Source: Paratinospora sagittata
Taxonomy: Eukaryota; Streptophyta; Magnoliopsida; Ranunculales; Menispermaceae
Direction: 5' to 3'
Length of the DNA stretch: 64,000 nt
NCBI GenBank assembly: GCA_035771175.1
Contig: CM069603.1
Span: 21,862,286-21,926,285 of the forward strand
Shown: positions 25,070 to 38,036 of the stretch, piece by piece
How positions within the stretch are numbered: position 1 is the stretch's first letter
How the letters are laid out: each line of letters starts with the position of its first letter
The notes under the pieces: model-generated
Databases searched by the model: none
What the model saw: only the letters and a program-made list of their open reading frames with translations
Told to the model about the DNA's origin: nothing
Position numbers and translations under genes: made by a program

Positions 25070-25935
25070 TTTTCAAAAATAAGGCTATCCAGCAATTGGC
25101 ACGTCTTAGACTAAAATCTGATATTTCTAACGAGAAAAATGTGGGCACTTCTGCTTGCTCGATTTTTCTATTCCTTCACAGTTTTGCCAGGTTATCTTAA
25201 TTGAAATATTCTCTAGTAACACCTAGATGATTCCCATTGTCTCGCACCTCCAAAAAACTTTAGATTGAACAATGTTTTGAATTCAAATCATTTTGTAGTA
25301 CTCTTGCTCTTTAACCTTCAACTTCAAATTTTATAAAACACTCATTCTCTGATTTTCAAAAATTCAACACGCACGATATTTGCAAGTTAGATTGAGCTTT
25401 TCGAAGAGTTTTTCAAGAGAAGAAAGTAATGATTCTTGCCTTTGCAAAAAAAGGCTTCGAATTGAATCAAAATTGCAATCTGTCTTGATGTTCAGCTAGT
25501 TCTTCATTTTATCCCTTGTGTGCTAAGATTTGCAGAGGCTATCCATTGTTTAAAACTCTAAGTATATGAAGTGGTCTCGGTAAGATAACACATCAAAGAG
25601 GAACACATCACCTGTTTTGCATCAAGAACACATCAAACAATAGCTTTCGAATTCTACAATGATCAAGCTCGAAGAACGAAGACATATCTCGTGTCTAATG
25701 CATTAGTTTGATCTTTGGTGTGTAGGGTAACCCCTCGATCAATCTCAGCACTAAAACTCTGAAAATTGCAAAGTCTTCAAAATCACTTTCGGTATAGTAT
25801 TTCATTTTGAAAAAAATTATTTTCTGAAAGCTTTTAATCATAATTTTAATGAGTTTTGAATTATTTAAAAGTGTTTAATCTTATATCAAAGTGTTTTGAG
25901 TCAATGAAATGGTTCTTTAGTGTCAAAATATTAAT
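25070..25935. repeat. Monomer 30, class E
   Basis: Consensus class E with CTTGTGTGCT; 866 bp. Confidence 0.92.
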
Positions 25936-26799
25936 TTTTCAAAAATAAGGCTATCCAGCAATTGGCACGTCTTAGACTAAAATCTGATATTTCTAACGAG
26001 AAAAACTTGGGCACTTATGCTTGCTCGATTTTTCTATTCCTTCACAGTTTCGCCAGGTTATCTTAATTGAAATATTCTCTAGTAACACCTAGATGATTCC
26101 CATTGTCTCGCACGCGCAAAAAACTTTAGATTGAACAATGTTTTGAATTCAAATCATTTTGTAGTACTCTTGCTCTTTAACCTTCAACTTCAAATTTAAT
26201 AAAACACTCATTCTCTGATTTTCAAAAATACAACACGCACGATATTTGCAAGTTAGATTGAGCTTTTCGAAGAGTTTTTCAAGAGAAGAAAGTAATGATT
26301 CTTGCCTTTGCAAAAAAAGGCTTCGAATTGAATCAAAATTGCAATCTGTCTTGATGTTCAGCTAGTTCTTCATTTTATCCCTTGTGTGCTAAGATTTGCA
26401 GAGGCTATCCATTGTTTAAACTCTAAGTATATGAAGTGGTCTCGATAAGATAACACATCAAAAAGGAACACATCACCTGTTTTGCATCAAGAACACATCA
26501 AACAATAGCTTTCGAATTCTACAACGATCAAGCTCGAAGAACGAAGACATATCTCATGTCTAATGCATTAGTTTGATCTTTGGTGTGTAGGGTAACCGCT
26601 CGATCACTCTCAGCACTAAAACTCTGAAAATTGCAAAGTCTTCAAAATCACTTTCGATATAGTATTTCATTTTGAAACAAATGTTTTCTGAAAGGTTTTA
26701 ATCATAATTTTAATGAGTTTTGAATTATTTAAAAGTGTTTAATCTTATATCAAAGTGTTTTGAGTCAATGAAATGGTTCTTTAGTGTCAAAATATTAAT
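25936..26799. repeat. Monomer 31, class F'
   Basis: F-type front (AACTTGGGC, TTTCGCC, GCGC), then AGCTAGTTC, AAAAAGGAAC, ACAACGATC and GCATTAGTTT. Confidence 0.92.
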
Positions 26800-27664
26800 T
26801 TTTCAAAAATAAGGCTATCCAGCAATTGGCACGTCTTAGACTAAAATCTGATATTTCTAACGAGAAAAATGTGGGCACTTCTGCTTGCTCGATTTTTCTA
26901 TTCCTTCACAGTTTTGCCAGGTTATCTTAATTGAAATATTCTCTAGTAACACCTAGATGATTCCCATTGTCTCGCACGCCCAAAAAACTTTAGATTGAAC
27001 AATGTTTTGAATTCAAATCATTTTGTAGTACTCTAGCTCTTTAACCTTCAACTTCAAATTTAATAAAACACTCATTCTCTGATTTTCAAAAATACAACAC
27101 GCACGATATTTGCAAGTTAGATTGAGCTTTTCGAAGAGTTTTTCAAGAGAAGAAAGTAATGATTCTTGCCTTTGCAAAAAAAAGGCTTCGAATTGAATCA
27201 AAATTGCAATCTGTCTTGATGTTCAGCTAGTTCTTCATTTTATCCCTTGTGTGCTAAGATTTGCAGAGGCTATCCATTGTTTAAACTCTAAGTATATGAA
27301 GTGGTCTCGATAAGATAACACATCAAAAAGGAACACATCACCTGTTTTGCATCAAGAACACATCGAACAATAGCTTTCGAATTCTACAAAGATCAAGCTC
27401 GAAGAACGAAGACATATCTCATGTCTAATGCATTAGTTTGATCTTTGGTGTGTAGGGTAACCGCTCGATCACTCTCAGCACTAAAACTCTGAAAATTGCA
27501 AAGTCTTCAAAATCACTTTCGATATAGTATTTCATTTTGAAAAAAATGTTTTCTGAAAGGTTTTAATCATAATTTTAATGAGTTTTGAATTATTTAAAAG
27601 TGTTTAATCTTATATCAAAGTGTTTTGAGTCAATGAAATGGTTCTTTAGTGTCAAAATATTAAT
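26800..27664. repeat. Monomer 32, class J
   Basis: CTCTAGCTCT and 8-A run; consensus J. Confidence 0.92.
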
Positions 27665-28528
27665 TTTTCAAAAATAAGGCTATCCAGCAATTTGCACGTC
27701 TTAGACTAAAATCTTATATTTCTAACGAGAAAAATGTAGGCACTTCTGCTTGCTCGATTTTTCTATTCCTTCACAGTTTTGCCAGGTTATCTTAATTGAA
27801 ATATTCTCTAGGAACACCTAGATGATTCCCATTGTCTCGCACCCCCAAAAAACTTTAGATTGAACAATGTTTTGAATTCAAATCATTTTGTAGTACTCTT
27901 GCTCTTTAACCTTCAACTTCAAATTTAATAAAACACTCATTCTCTGATTTTCAAAAATACAACACGCACGATATTTGCAAGTTAGATTGAGCTTTTCGTA
28001 GAGTTTTTCAAGAGAAGAAAGTAATGATTCTTGCCTTTGCAAAAAAAGGCTTCGAATTGAATCAAAATTGCAATCTGTCTTGATGTTCAGCTAGTTCTTC
28101 ATTTTATCCCTTGTGTGCTAAGATTTGCAGAGGCTATCCATTGTTTAAACTCTAAGTATATGAAGTGGTCTCGATAAGATAACACATCAAAAAGGAACAC
28201 ATCACCTGTTTTGCATCAAGAACACAACAAACAATAGCTTTCGAATTCTACAAGGATCAAGCTCGAAGAACGAAGACATATCTCGTGTCTAATGCATTAG
28301 TTTGATCTTTGGTGTGTAGGGTAACCGCTCGATCACTCTCAGCACTAAAACTCTGAATATTGCAAAGTCTTCAAAATCACTTTCGATATAGTATTTCATT
28401 TTGAAACAAATGTTTTCTGAAAGGTTTTAATCATAATTTTAATGAGTTTTGAATTATTTAAAAGTGTTTAATCTTATATCAAAGTGTTTTGAGTCAATGA
28501 AATGGTTCTTTAGTGTCAAAATATTAAT
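27665..28528. repeat. Monomer 33, class H
   Basis: Consensus H. Confidence 0.92.
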
Positions 28529-29392
28529 TTTTCAAAAATAAGGCTATCCAGCAATTGGCACGTCTTAGACTAAAATCTGATATTTCTAACGAGAAAAATG
28601 TGGGCACTTCTGCTTGCTCGATTTTTCTATTCCTTCACAGTTTTGCCAGGTTATCTTAATTGAAATATTCTCTAGTAACACCTAGATGATTCCCATTGTC
28701 TCGCACCTCCAAAAAACTTTAGATTGAACAATGTTTTGAATTCAAATCATTTTGTAGTACTCTTGCTCTTTAACCTTCAACTTCAAATTTTATAAAACAC
28801 TCATTCTCTGATTTTCAAAAATTCAACACGCACGATATTTGCAAGTTAGATTGAGCTTTTCGAAGAGTTTTTCAAGAGAAGAAAGTAATGATTCTTGCCT
28901 TTGCAAAAAAAGGCTTCGAATTGAATCAAAATTGCAATCTGTCTTGATGTTCAGCTAGTTCTTCATTTTATCCCTTGTGTGCTAAGATTTGCAGAGGCTA
29001 TCCATTGTTTAAACTCTAAGTATATGAAGTGGTCTCGATAAGATAACACATCAAAAAGGAACACATCACCTGTTTTGCATCAAGAACACATCGAACAATA
29101 GCTTTCGAATTCTACAAAGATCAAGCTCGAAGAACGAAGACATATCTCATGTCTAATGCATTAGTTTGATCTTTGGTGTGTAGGGTAACCGCTCGATCAC
29201 TCTCAGCACTAAAACTCTGAAAATTGCAAAGTCTTCAAAATCACTTTCGATATAGTATTTCATTTTGAAAAAAATGTTTTCTGAAAGGTTTTAATCATAA
29301 TTTTAATGAGTTTTGAATTATTTAAAAGTGTTTAATCTTATATCAAAGTGTTTTGAGTCAATGAAATGGTTCTTTAGTGTCAAAATATTAAT
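28529..29392. repeat. Monomer 34, chimeric class K (E/J)
   Basis: Front identical in class to E (g51, CTCC, CTTGCTCT, TATAAAA, ATTCAAC, 7-A run) and back as J (three A at 483, CGATAAG, CATCGAAC, CTCATG, ACCGCTC, GAAAAAAATG). The switch lies between about 28912 and 29013. Confidence 0.92.
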
Positions 29393-30256
29393 TTTTCAAA
29401 AATAAGGCTATCCAGCAATTTGCACGTCTTAGACTAAAATCTTATATTTCTAACGAGAAAAATGTAGGCACTTCTGCTTGCTCGATTTTTCTATTCCTTC
29501 ACAGTTTTGCCAGGTTATCTTAATTGAAATATTCTCTAGGAACACCTAGATGATTCCCATTGTCTCGCACCCCCAAAAAACTTTAGATTGAACAATGTTT
29601 TGAATTCAAATCATTTTGTAGTACTCTTGCTCTTTAACCTTCAACTTCAAATTTAATAAAACACTCATTCTCTGATTTTCAAAAATACAACACGCACGAT
29701 ATTTGCAAGTTAGATTGAGCTTTTCGTAGAGTTTTTCAAGAGAAGAAAGTAATGATTCTTGCCTTTGCAAAAAAAGGCTTCGAATTGAATCAAAATTGCA
29801 ATCTGTCTTGATGTTCAGCTAGTTCTTCATTTTATCCCTTGTGTGCTAAGATTTGCAGAGGCTATCCATTGTTTAAACTCTAAGTATATGAAGTGGTCTC
29901 GATAAGATAACACATCAAAAAGGAACACATCACCTGTTTTGCATCAAGAACACAACAAACAATAGCTTTCGAATTCTACAAGGATCAAGCTCGAAGAACG
30001 AAGACATATCTCGTGTCTAATGCATTAGTTTGATCTTTGGTGTGTAGGGTAACCGCTCGATCACTCTCAGCACTAAAACTCTGAATATTGCAAAGTCTTC
30101 AAAATCACTTTCGATATAGTATTTCATTTTGAAACAAATGTTTTCTGAAAGGTTTTAATCATAATTTTAATGAGTTTTGAATTATTTAAAAGTGTTTAAT
30201 CTTATATCAAAGTGTTTTGAGTCAATGAAATGGTTCTTTAGTGTCAAAATATTAAT
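29393..30256. repeat. Monomer 35, class H
   Basis: Consensus H. Confidence 0.92.
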
Positions 30257-31122
30257 TTTTCAAAAATAAGGCTATCCAGCAATTGGCACGTCTTAGACTA
30301 AAATCTGATATTTCTAACGAGAAAAATGTGGGCACTTCTGCTTGCTCGATTTTTCTATTCCTTCACAGTTTTGCCAGGTTATCTTAATTGAAATATTCTC
30401 TAGTAACACCTAGATGATTCCCATTGTCTCGCACCTCCAAAAAACTTTAGATTGAACAATGTTTTGAATTCAAATCATTTTGTAGTACTCTTGCTCTTTA
30501 ACCTTCAACTTCAAATTTTATAAAACACTCATTCTCTGATTTTCAAAAATTCAACACGCACGATATTTGCAAGTTAGATTGAGCTTTTCGAAGAGTTTTT
30601 CAAGAGAAGAAAGTAATGATTCTTGCCTTTGCAAAAAAAGGCTTCGAATTGAATCAAAATTGCAATCTGTCTTGATGTTCAGCTAGTTCTTCATTTTATC
30701 CCTTGTGTGCTAAGATTTGCAGAGGCTATCCATTGTTTAAAACTCTAAGTATATGAAGTGGTCTCGGTAAGATAACACATCAAAGAGGAACACATCACCT
30801 GTTTTGCATCAAGAACACATCAAACAATAGCTTTCGAATTCTACAATGATCAAGCTCGAAGAACGAAGACATATCTCGTGTCTAATGCATTAGTTTGATC
30901 TTTGGTGTGTAGGGTAACCCCTCGATCAATCTCAGCACTAAAACTCTGAAAATTGCAAAGTCTTCAAAATCACTTTCGGTATAGTATTTCATTTTGAAAA
31001 AAATTATTTTCTGAAAGCTTTTAATCATAATTTTAATGAGTTTTGAATTATTTAAAAGTGTTTAATCTTATATCAAAGTGTTTTGAGTCAATGAAATGGT
31101 TCTTTAGTGTCAAAATATTAAT
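30257..31122. repeat. Monomer 36, class E
   Basis: Counterpart of copy 30. Confidence 0.92.
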
Positions 31123-31986
31123 TTTTCAAAAATAAGGCTATCCAGCAATTGGCACGTCTTAGACTAAAATCTGATATTTCTAACGAGAAAAACTTGGGCA
31201 CTTATGCTTGCTCGATTTTTCTATTCCTTCACAGTTTCGCCAGGTTATCTTAATTGAAATATTCTCTAGTAACACCTAGATGATTCCCATTGTCTCGCAC
31301 GCGCAAAAAACTTTAGATTGAACAATGTTTTGAATTCAAATCATTTTGTAGTACTCTTGCTCTTTAACCTTCAACTTCAAATTTAATAAAACACTCATTC
31401 TCTGATTTTCAAAAATACAACACGCACGATATTTGCAAGTTAGATTGAGCTTTTCGAAGAGTTTTTCAAGAGAAGAAAGTAATGATTCTTGCCTTTGCAA
31501 AAAAAGGCTTCGAATTGAATCAAAATTGCAATCTGTCTTGATGTTCAGCTAGTTCTTCATTTTATCCCTTGTGTGCTAAGATTTGCAGAGGCTATCCATT
31601 GTTTAAACTCTAAGTATATGAAGTGGTCTCGATAAGATAACACATCAAAAAGGAACACATCACCTGTTTTGCATCAAGAACACATCAAACAATAGCTTTC
31701 GAATTCTACAACGATCAAGCTCGAAGAACGAAGACATATCTCATGTCTAATGCATTAGTTTGATCTTTGGTGTGTAGGGTAACCGCTCGATCACTCTCAG
31801 CACTAAAACTCTGAAAATTGCAAAGTCTTCAAAATCACTTTCGATATAGTATTTCATTTTGAAACAAATGTTTTCTGAAAGGTTTTAATCATAATTTTAA
31901 TGAGTTTTGAATTATTTAAAAGTGTTTAATCTTATATCAAAGTGTTTTGAGTCAATGAAATGGTTCTTTAGTGTCAAAATATTAAT
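31123..31986. repeat. Monomer 37, class F'
   Basis: Counterpart of copy 31, with ACAACGATC. Confidence 0.92.
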
Positions 31987-32851
31987 TTTTCAAAAATAAG
32001 GCTATCCAGCAATTGGCACGTCTTAGACTAAAATCTGATATTTCTAACGAGAAAAATGTGGGCACTTCTGCTTGCTCGATTTTTCTATTCCTTCACAGTT
32101 TTGCCAGGTTATCTTAATTGAAATATTCTCTAGTAACACCTAGATGATTCCCATTGTCTCGCACGCCCAAAAAACTTTAGATTGAACAATGTTTTGAATT
32201 CAAATCATTTTGTAGTACTCTAGCTCTTTAACCTTCAACTTCAAATTTAATAAAACACTCATTCTCTGATTTTCAAAAATACAACACGCACGATATTTGC
32301 AAGTTAGATTGAGCTTTTCGAAGAGTTTTTCAAGAGAAGAAAGTAATGATTCTTGCCTTTGCAAAAAAAAGGCTTCGAATTGAATCAAAATTGCAATCTG
32401 TCTTGATGTTCAGCTAGTTCTTCATTTTATCCCTTGTGTGCTAAGATTTGCAGAGGCTATCCATTGTTTAAACTCTAAGTATATGAAGTGGTCTCGATAA
32501 GATAACACATCAAAAAGGAACACATCACCTGTTTTGCATCAAGAACACATCGAACAATAGCTTTCGAATTCTACAAAGATCAAGCTCGAAGAACGAAGAC
32601 ATATCTCATGTCTAATGCATTAGTTTGATCTTTGGTGTGTAGGGTAACCGCTCGATCACTCTCAGCACTAAAACTCTGAAAATTGCAAAGTCTTCAAAAT
32701 CACTTTCGATATAGTATTTCATTTTGAAAAAAATGTTTTCTGAAAGGTTTTAATCATAATTTTAATGAGTTTTGAATTATTTAAAAGTGTTTAATCTTAT
32801 ATCAAAGTGTTTTGAGTCAATGAAATGGTTCTTTAGTGTCAAAATATTAAT
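31987..32851. repeat. Monomer 38, class J
   Basis: Counterpart of copy 32; 8-A run. Confidence 0.92.
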
Positions 32852-33715
32852 TTTTCAAAAATAAGGCTATCCAGCAATTTGCACGTCTTAGACTAAAATC
32901 TTATATTTCTAACGAGAAAAATGTAGGCACTTCTGCTTGCTCGATTTTTCTATTCCTTCACAGTTTTGCCAGGTTATCTTAATTGAAATATTCTCTAGGA
33001 ACACCTAGATGATTCCCATTGTCTCGCACCCCCAAAAAACTTTAGATTGAACAATGTTTTGAATTCAAATCATTTTGTAGTACTCTTGCTCTTTAACCTT
33101 CAACTTCAAATTTAATAAAACACTCATTCTCTGATTTTCAAAAATACAACACGCACGATATTTGCAAGTTAGATTGAGCTTTTCGTAGAGTTTTTCAAGA
33201 GAAGAAAGTAATGATTCTTGCCTTTGCAAAAAAAGGCTTCGAATTGAATCAAAATTGCAATCTGTCTTGATGTTCAGCTAGTTCTTCATTTTATCCCTTG
33301 TGTGCTAAGATTTGCAGAGGCTATCCATTGTTTAAACTCTAAGTATATGAAGTGGTCTCGATAAGATAACACATCAAAAAGGAACACATCACCTGTTTTG
33401 CATCAAGAACACAACAAACAATAGCTTTCGAATTCTACAAGGATCAAGCTCGAAGAACGAAGACATATCTCGTGTCTAATGCATTAGTTTGATCTTTGGT
33501 GTGTAGGGTAACCGCTCGATCACTCTCAGCACTAAAACTCTGAATATTGCAAAGTCTTCAAAATCACTTTCGATATAGTATTTCATTTTGAAACAAATGT
33601 TTTCTGAAAGGTTTTAATCATAATTTTAATGAGTTTTGAATTATTTAAAAGTGTTTAATCTTATATCAAAGTGTTTTGAGTCAATGAAATGGTTCTTTAG
33701 TGTCAAAATATTAAT
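32852..33715. repeat. Monomer 39, class H
   Basis: Counterpart of copy 33. Confidence 0.92.
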
Positions 33716-34579
33716 TTTTCAAAAATAAGGCTATCCAGCAATTGGCACGTCTTAGACTAAAATCTGATATTTCTAACGAGAAAAATGTGGGCACTTCTGC
33801 TTGCTCGATTTTTCTATTCCTTCACAGTTTTGCCAGGTTATCTTAATTGAAATATTCTCTAGTAACACCTAGATGATTCCCATTGTCTCGCACCTCCAAA
33901 AAACTTTAGATTGAACAATGTTTTGAATTCAAATCATTTTGTAGTACTCTTGCTCTTTAACCTTCAACTTCAAATTTTATAAAACACTCATTCTCTGATT
34001 TTCAAAAATTCAACACGCACGATATTTGCAAGTTAGATTGAGCTTTTCGAAGAGTTTTTCAAGAGAAGAAAGTAATGATTCTTGCCTTTGCAAAAAAAGG
34101 CTTCGAATTGAATCAAAATTGCAATCTGTCTTGATGTTCAGCTAGTTCTTCATTTTATCCCTTGTGTGCTAAGATTTGCAGAGGCTATCCATTGTTTAAA
34201 CTCTAAGTATATGAAGTGGTCTCGATAAGATAACACATCAAAAAGGAACACATCACCTGTTTTGCATCAAGAACACATCGAACAATAGCTTTCGAATTCT
34301 ACAAAGATCAAGCTCGAAGAACGAAGACATATCTCATGTCTAATGCATTAGTTTGATCTTTGGTGTGTAGGGTAACCGCTCGATCACTCTCAGCACTAAA
34401 ACTCTGAAAATTGCAAAGTCTTCAAAATCACTTTCGATATAGTATTTCATTTTGAAAAAAATGTTTTCTGAAAGGTTTTAATCATAATTTTAATGAGTTT
34501 TGAATTATTTAAAAGTGTTTAATCTTATATCAAAGTGTTTTGAGTCAATGAAATGGTTCTTTAGTGTCAAAATATTAAT
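33716..34579. repeat. Monomer 40, chimeric class K (E/J)
   Basis: Counterpart of copy 34, with the same switch interval (about 34099-34200). Confidence 0.92.
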
Positions 34580-35443
34580 TTTTCAAAAATAAGGCTATCC
34601 AGCAATTTGCACGTCTTAGACTAAAATCTTATATTTCTAACGAGAAAAATGTAGGCACTTCTGCTTGCTCGATTTTTCTATTCCTTCACAGTTTTGCCAG
34701 GTTATCTTAATTGAAATATTCTCTAGGAACACCTAGATGATTCCCATTGTCTCGCACCCCCAAAAAACTTTAGATTGAACAATGTTTTGAATTCAAATCA
34801 TTTTGTAGTACTCTTGCTCTTTAACCTTCAACTTCAAATTTAATAAAACACTCATTCTCTGATTTTCAAAAATACAACACGCACGATATTTGCAAGTTAG
34901 ATTGAGCTTTTCGTAGAGTTTTTCAAGAGAAGAAAGTAATGATTCTTGCCTTTGCAAAAAAAGGCTTCGAATTGAATCAAAATTGCAATCTGTCTTGATG
35001 TTCAGCTAGTTCTTCATTTTATCCCTTGTGTGCTAAGATTTGCAGAGGCTATCCATTGTTTAAACTCTAAGTATATGAAGTGGTCTCGATAAGATAACAC
35101 ATCAAAAAGGAACACATCACCTGTTTTGCATCAAGAACACAACAAACAATAGCTTTCGAATTCTACAAGGATCAAGCTCGAAGAACGAAGACATATCTCG
35201 TGTCTAATGCATTAGTTTGATCTTTGGTGTGTAGGGTAACCGCTCGATCACTCTCAGCACTAAAACTCTGAATATTGCAAAGTCTTCAAAATCACTTTCG
35301 ATATAGTATTTCATTTTGAAACAAATGTTTTCTGAAAGGTTTTAATCATAATTTTAATGAGTTTTGAATTATTTAAAAGTGTTTAATCTTATATCAAAGT
35401 GTTTTGAGTCAATGAAATGGTTCTTTAGTGTCAAAATATTAAT
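34580..35443. repeat. Monomer 41, class H
   Basis: Counterpart of copy 35. Confidence 0.92.
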
Positions 35444-36309
35444 TTTTCAAAAATAAGGCTATCCAGCAATTGGCACGTCTTAGACTAAAATCTGATATTT
35501 CTAACGAGAAAAATGTGGGCACTTCTGCTTGCTCGATTTTTCTATTCCTTCACAGTTTTGCCAGGTTATCTTAATTGAAATATTCTCTAGTAACACCTAG
35601 ATGATTCCCATTGTCTCGCACCTCCAAAAAACTTTAGATTGAACAATGTTTTGAATTCAAATCATTTTGTAGTACTCTTGCTCTTTAACCTTCAACTTCA
35701 AATTTTATAAAACACTCATTCTCTGATTTTCAAAAATTCAACACGCACGATATTTGCAAGTTAGATTGAGCTTTTCGAAGAGTTTTTCAAGAGAAGAAAG
35801 TAATGATTCTTGCCTTTGCAAAAAAAGGCTTCGAATTGAATCAAAATTGCAATCTGTCTTGATGTTCAGCTAGTTCTTCATTTTATCCCTTGTGTGCTAA
35901 GATTTGCAGAGGCTATCCATTGTTTAAAACTCTAAGTATATGAAGTGGTCTCGGTAAGATAACACATCAAAGAGGAACACATCACCTGTTTTGCATCAAG
36001 AACACATCAAACAATAGCTTTCGAATTCTACAATGATCAAGCTCGAAGAACGAAGACATATCTCGTGTCTAATGCATTAGTTTGATCTTTGGTGTGTAGG
36101 GTAACCCCTCGATCAATCTCAGCACTAAAACTCTGAAAATTGCAAAGTCTTCAAAATCACTTTCGGTATAGTATTTCATTTTGAAAAAAATTATTTTCTG
36201 AAAGCTTTTAATCATAATTTTAATGAGTTTTGAATTATTTAAAAGTGTTTAATCTTATATCAAAGTGTTTTGAGTCAATGAAATGGTTCTTTAGTGTCAA
36301 AATATTAAT
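35444..36309. repeat. Monomer 42, class E
   Basis: Consensus E, now followed by F rather than F'. Confidence 0.92.
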
Positions 36310-37173
36310 TTTTCAAAAATAAGGCTATCCAGCAATTGGCACGTCTTAGACTAAAATCTGATATTTCTAACGAGAAAAACTTGGGCACTTATGCTTGCTC
36401 GATTTTTCTATTCCTTCACAGTTTCGCCAGGTTATCTTAATTGAAATATTCTCTAGTAACACCTAGATGATTCCCATTGTCTCGCACGCGCAAAAAACTT
36501 TAGATTGAACAATGTTTTGAATTCAAATCATTTTGTAGTACTCTTGCTCTTTAACCTTCAACTTCAAATTTAATAAAACACTCATTCTCTGATTTTCAAA
36601 AATACAACACGCACGATATTTGCAAGTTAGATTGAGCTTTTCGAAGAGTTTTTCAAGAGAAGAAAGTAATGATTCTTGCCTTTGCAAAAAAAGGCTTCGA
36701 ATTGAATCAAAATTGCAATCTGTCTTGATGTTCAGCTAGCTCTTCATTTTATCCCTTGTGTGCTAAGATTTGCAGAGGCTATCCATTGTTTAAACTCTAA
36801 GTATATGAAGTGGTCTCGATAAGATAACACATCAAAAAAGAACACATCAACTGTTTTGCATCAAGAACACATCAAACAATAGCTTTCGAATTCTACAAAG
36901 ATCAAGCTCGAAGAACGAAGACATATCTCATGTCTAATGCATTTGTTTGATCTTTGGTGTGTAGGGTAACCGCTCGATCACTCTCAGCACTAAAACTCTA
37001 AAAATTGCAAAGTCTTCAAAATCACTTTCGATATAGTATTTCATTTTGAAACAAATGTTTTCTGAAAGGTTTTAATCATAATTTTAATGAGTTTTGAATT
37101 ATTTAAAAGTGTTTAATCTTATATCAAAGTGTTTTGAGTCAACGAAATGGTTCTTTAGTGTCAAAATATTAAT
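36310..37173. repeat. Monomer 43, class F
   Basis: AGCTAGCTC, AAAAAAGAACAC, GCATTTGTTT, ACTCTAAAAATT. Private GTCAACGAAATGG. Confidence 0.92.
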
Positions 37174-38036
37174 TTTTCAAAAATAAGGTTATCCAGCAAT
37201 TTGCACGTCTTAGACTAAAATCTTATATTTCTAACGAGAAAAATGTGGCACTTCTGCTTGCTCGATTTTTCTATTCCTTCACAGTTTTGCCAGGTTATCT
37301 TAATTGAAATATTCTCTAGTAACACCTAGATGATTCCCATTGTCTCGCACGCCCAAAAAACTTTAGATTGAACAACGTTTTGAATTCAAATCATTTTGTA
37401 GTACTCTTGCTCTTTAACCTTCAACTTCAAATTTAATAAAACACTCATTCTCTGATTTTCAAAAATACAACACGCACGATATTTGCAAGTTAGATTGAGC
37501 TTTTCGAAGAGTTTTTCAAGAGAAGAAAGTAATGATTCTTGCCTTTGCAAAAAAAGGCTTCGAATTGAATCAAAATTGCAATCTGTCTTGATGTTCAGCT
37601 AGTTCTTCATTTTATCCCTTGTGTGCTAAGATTTGCAGAGGCTATCCATTGTTTAAACTCTAAGTATATGAAGTGGTCTCGATAAGATAACACATCAAAA
37701 AGGAACACATCACCTGTTTTGCATCAAGAACACATCAAACAATAGCTTTCGAATTCTACAAAGATCAAGCTCGAAGAACGAAGACATATCTCATGTCTAA
37801 TGCATTTGTTTGATCTTTGGTGTGTAGGGTAACCGCTCGATCACTCTCAGCACTAAAACTCTAAAAATTGCAAAGTCTTCAAAATCACTTTCGATATAGT
37901 ATTTCATTTTGAAACAAATGTTTTCTGAAAGGTTTTAATCGTAATTTTAATGAGTTTTGAATTATTTAAAAGTGTTTAATCTTATATCAAAGTGTTTTGA
38001 GTCAATGAAATGGTTCTTTAGTGTCAAAATATTAAT
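37174..38036. repeat. Monomer 44, class G
   Basis: AAGGTTATCC, GTGGCAC, GCATTTGTTT and ACTCTAAAAATT. Private AACAACGTTTTG and AATCGTAATT. Confidence 0.92.

Larger units (their letters stand above)
25070..30256. repeat. Hexamer HOR unit 1 (E F' J H K H)
   Basis: Copies 30-35 with lengths 866, 864, 865, 864, 864, 864. The next unit begins exactly 5187 bp later, and I noticed no base difference between the two units in the stretches compared by eye. Confidence 0.92.
30257..35443. repeat. Hexamer HOR unit 2 (E F' J H K H)
   Basis: Copies 36-41, with the same lengths and class order as unit 1. The 5187-bp periodicity extends beyond these two units: on the left to roughly 23.76 kb (the second half of J copy 28 matches the second half of K copy 34), and on the right to about 36.7 kb, where F copy 43 departs from F'. 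Confidence 0.92.
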
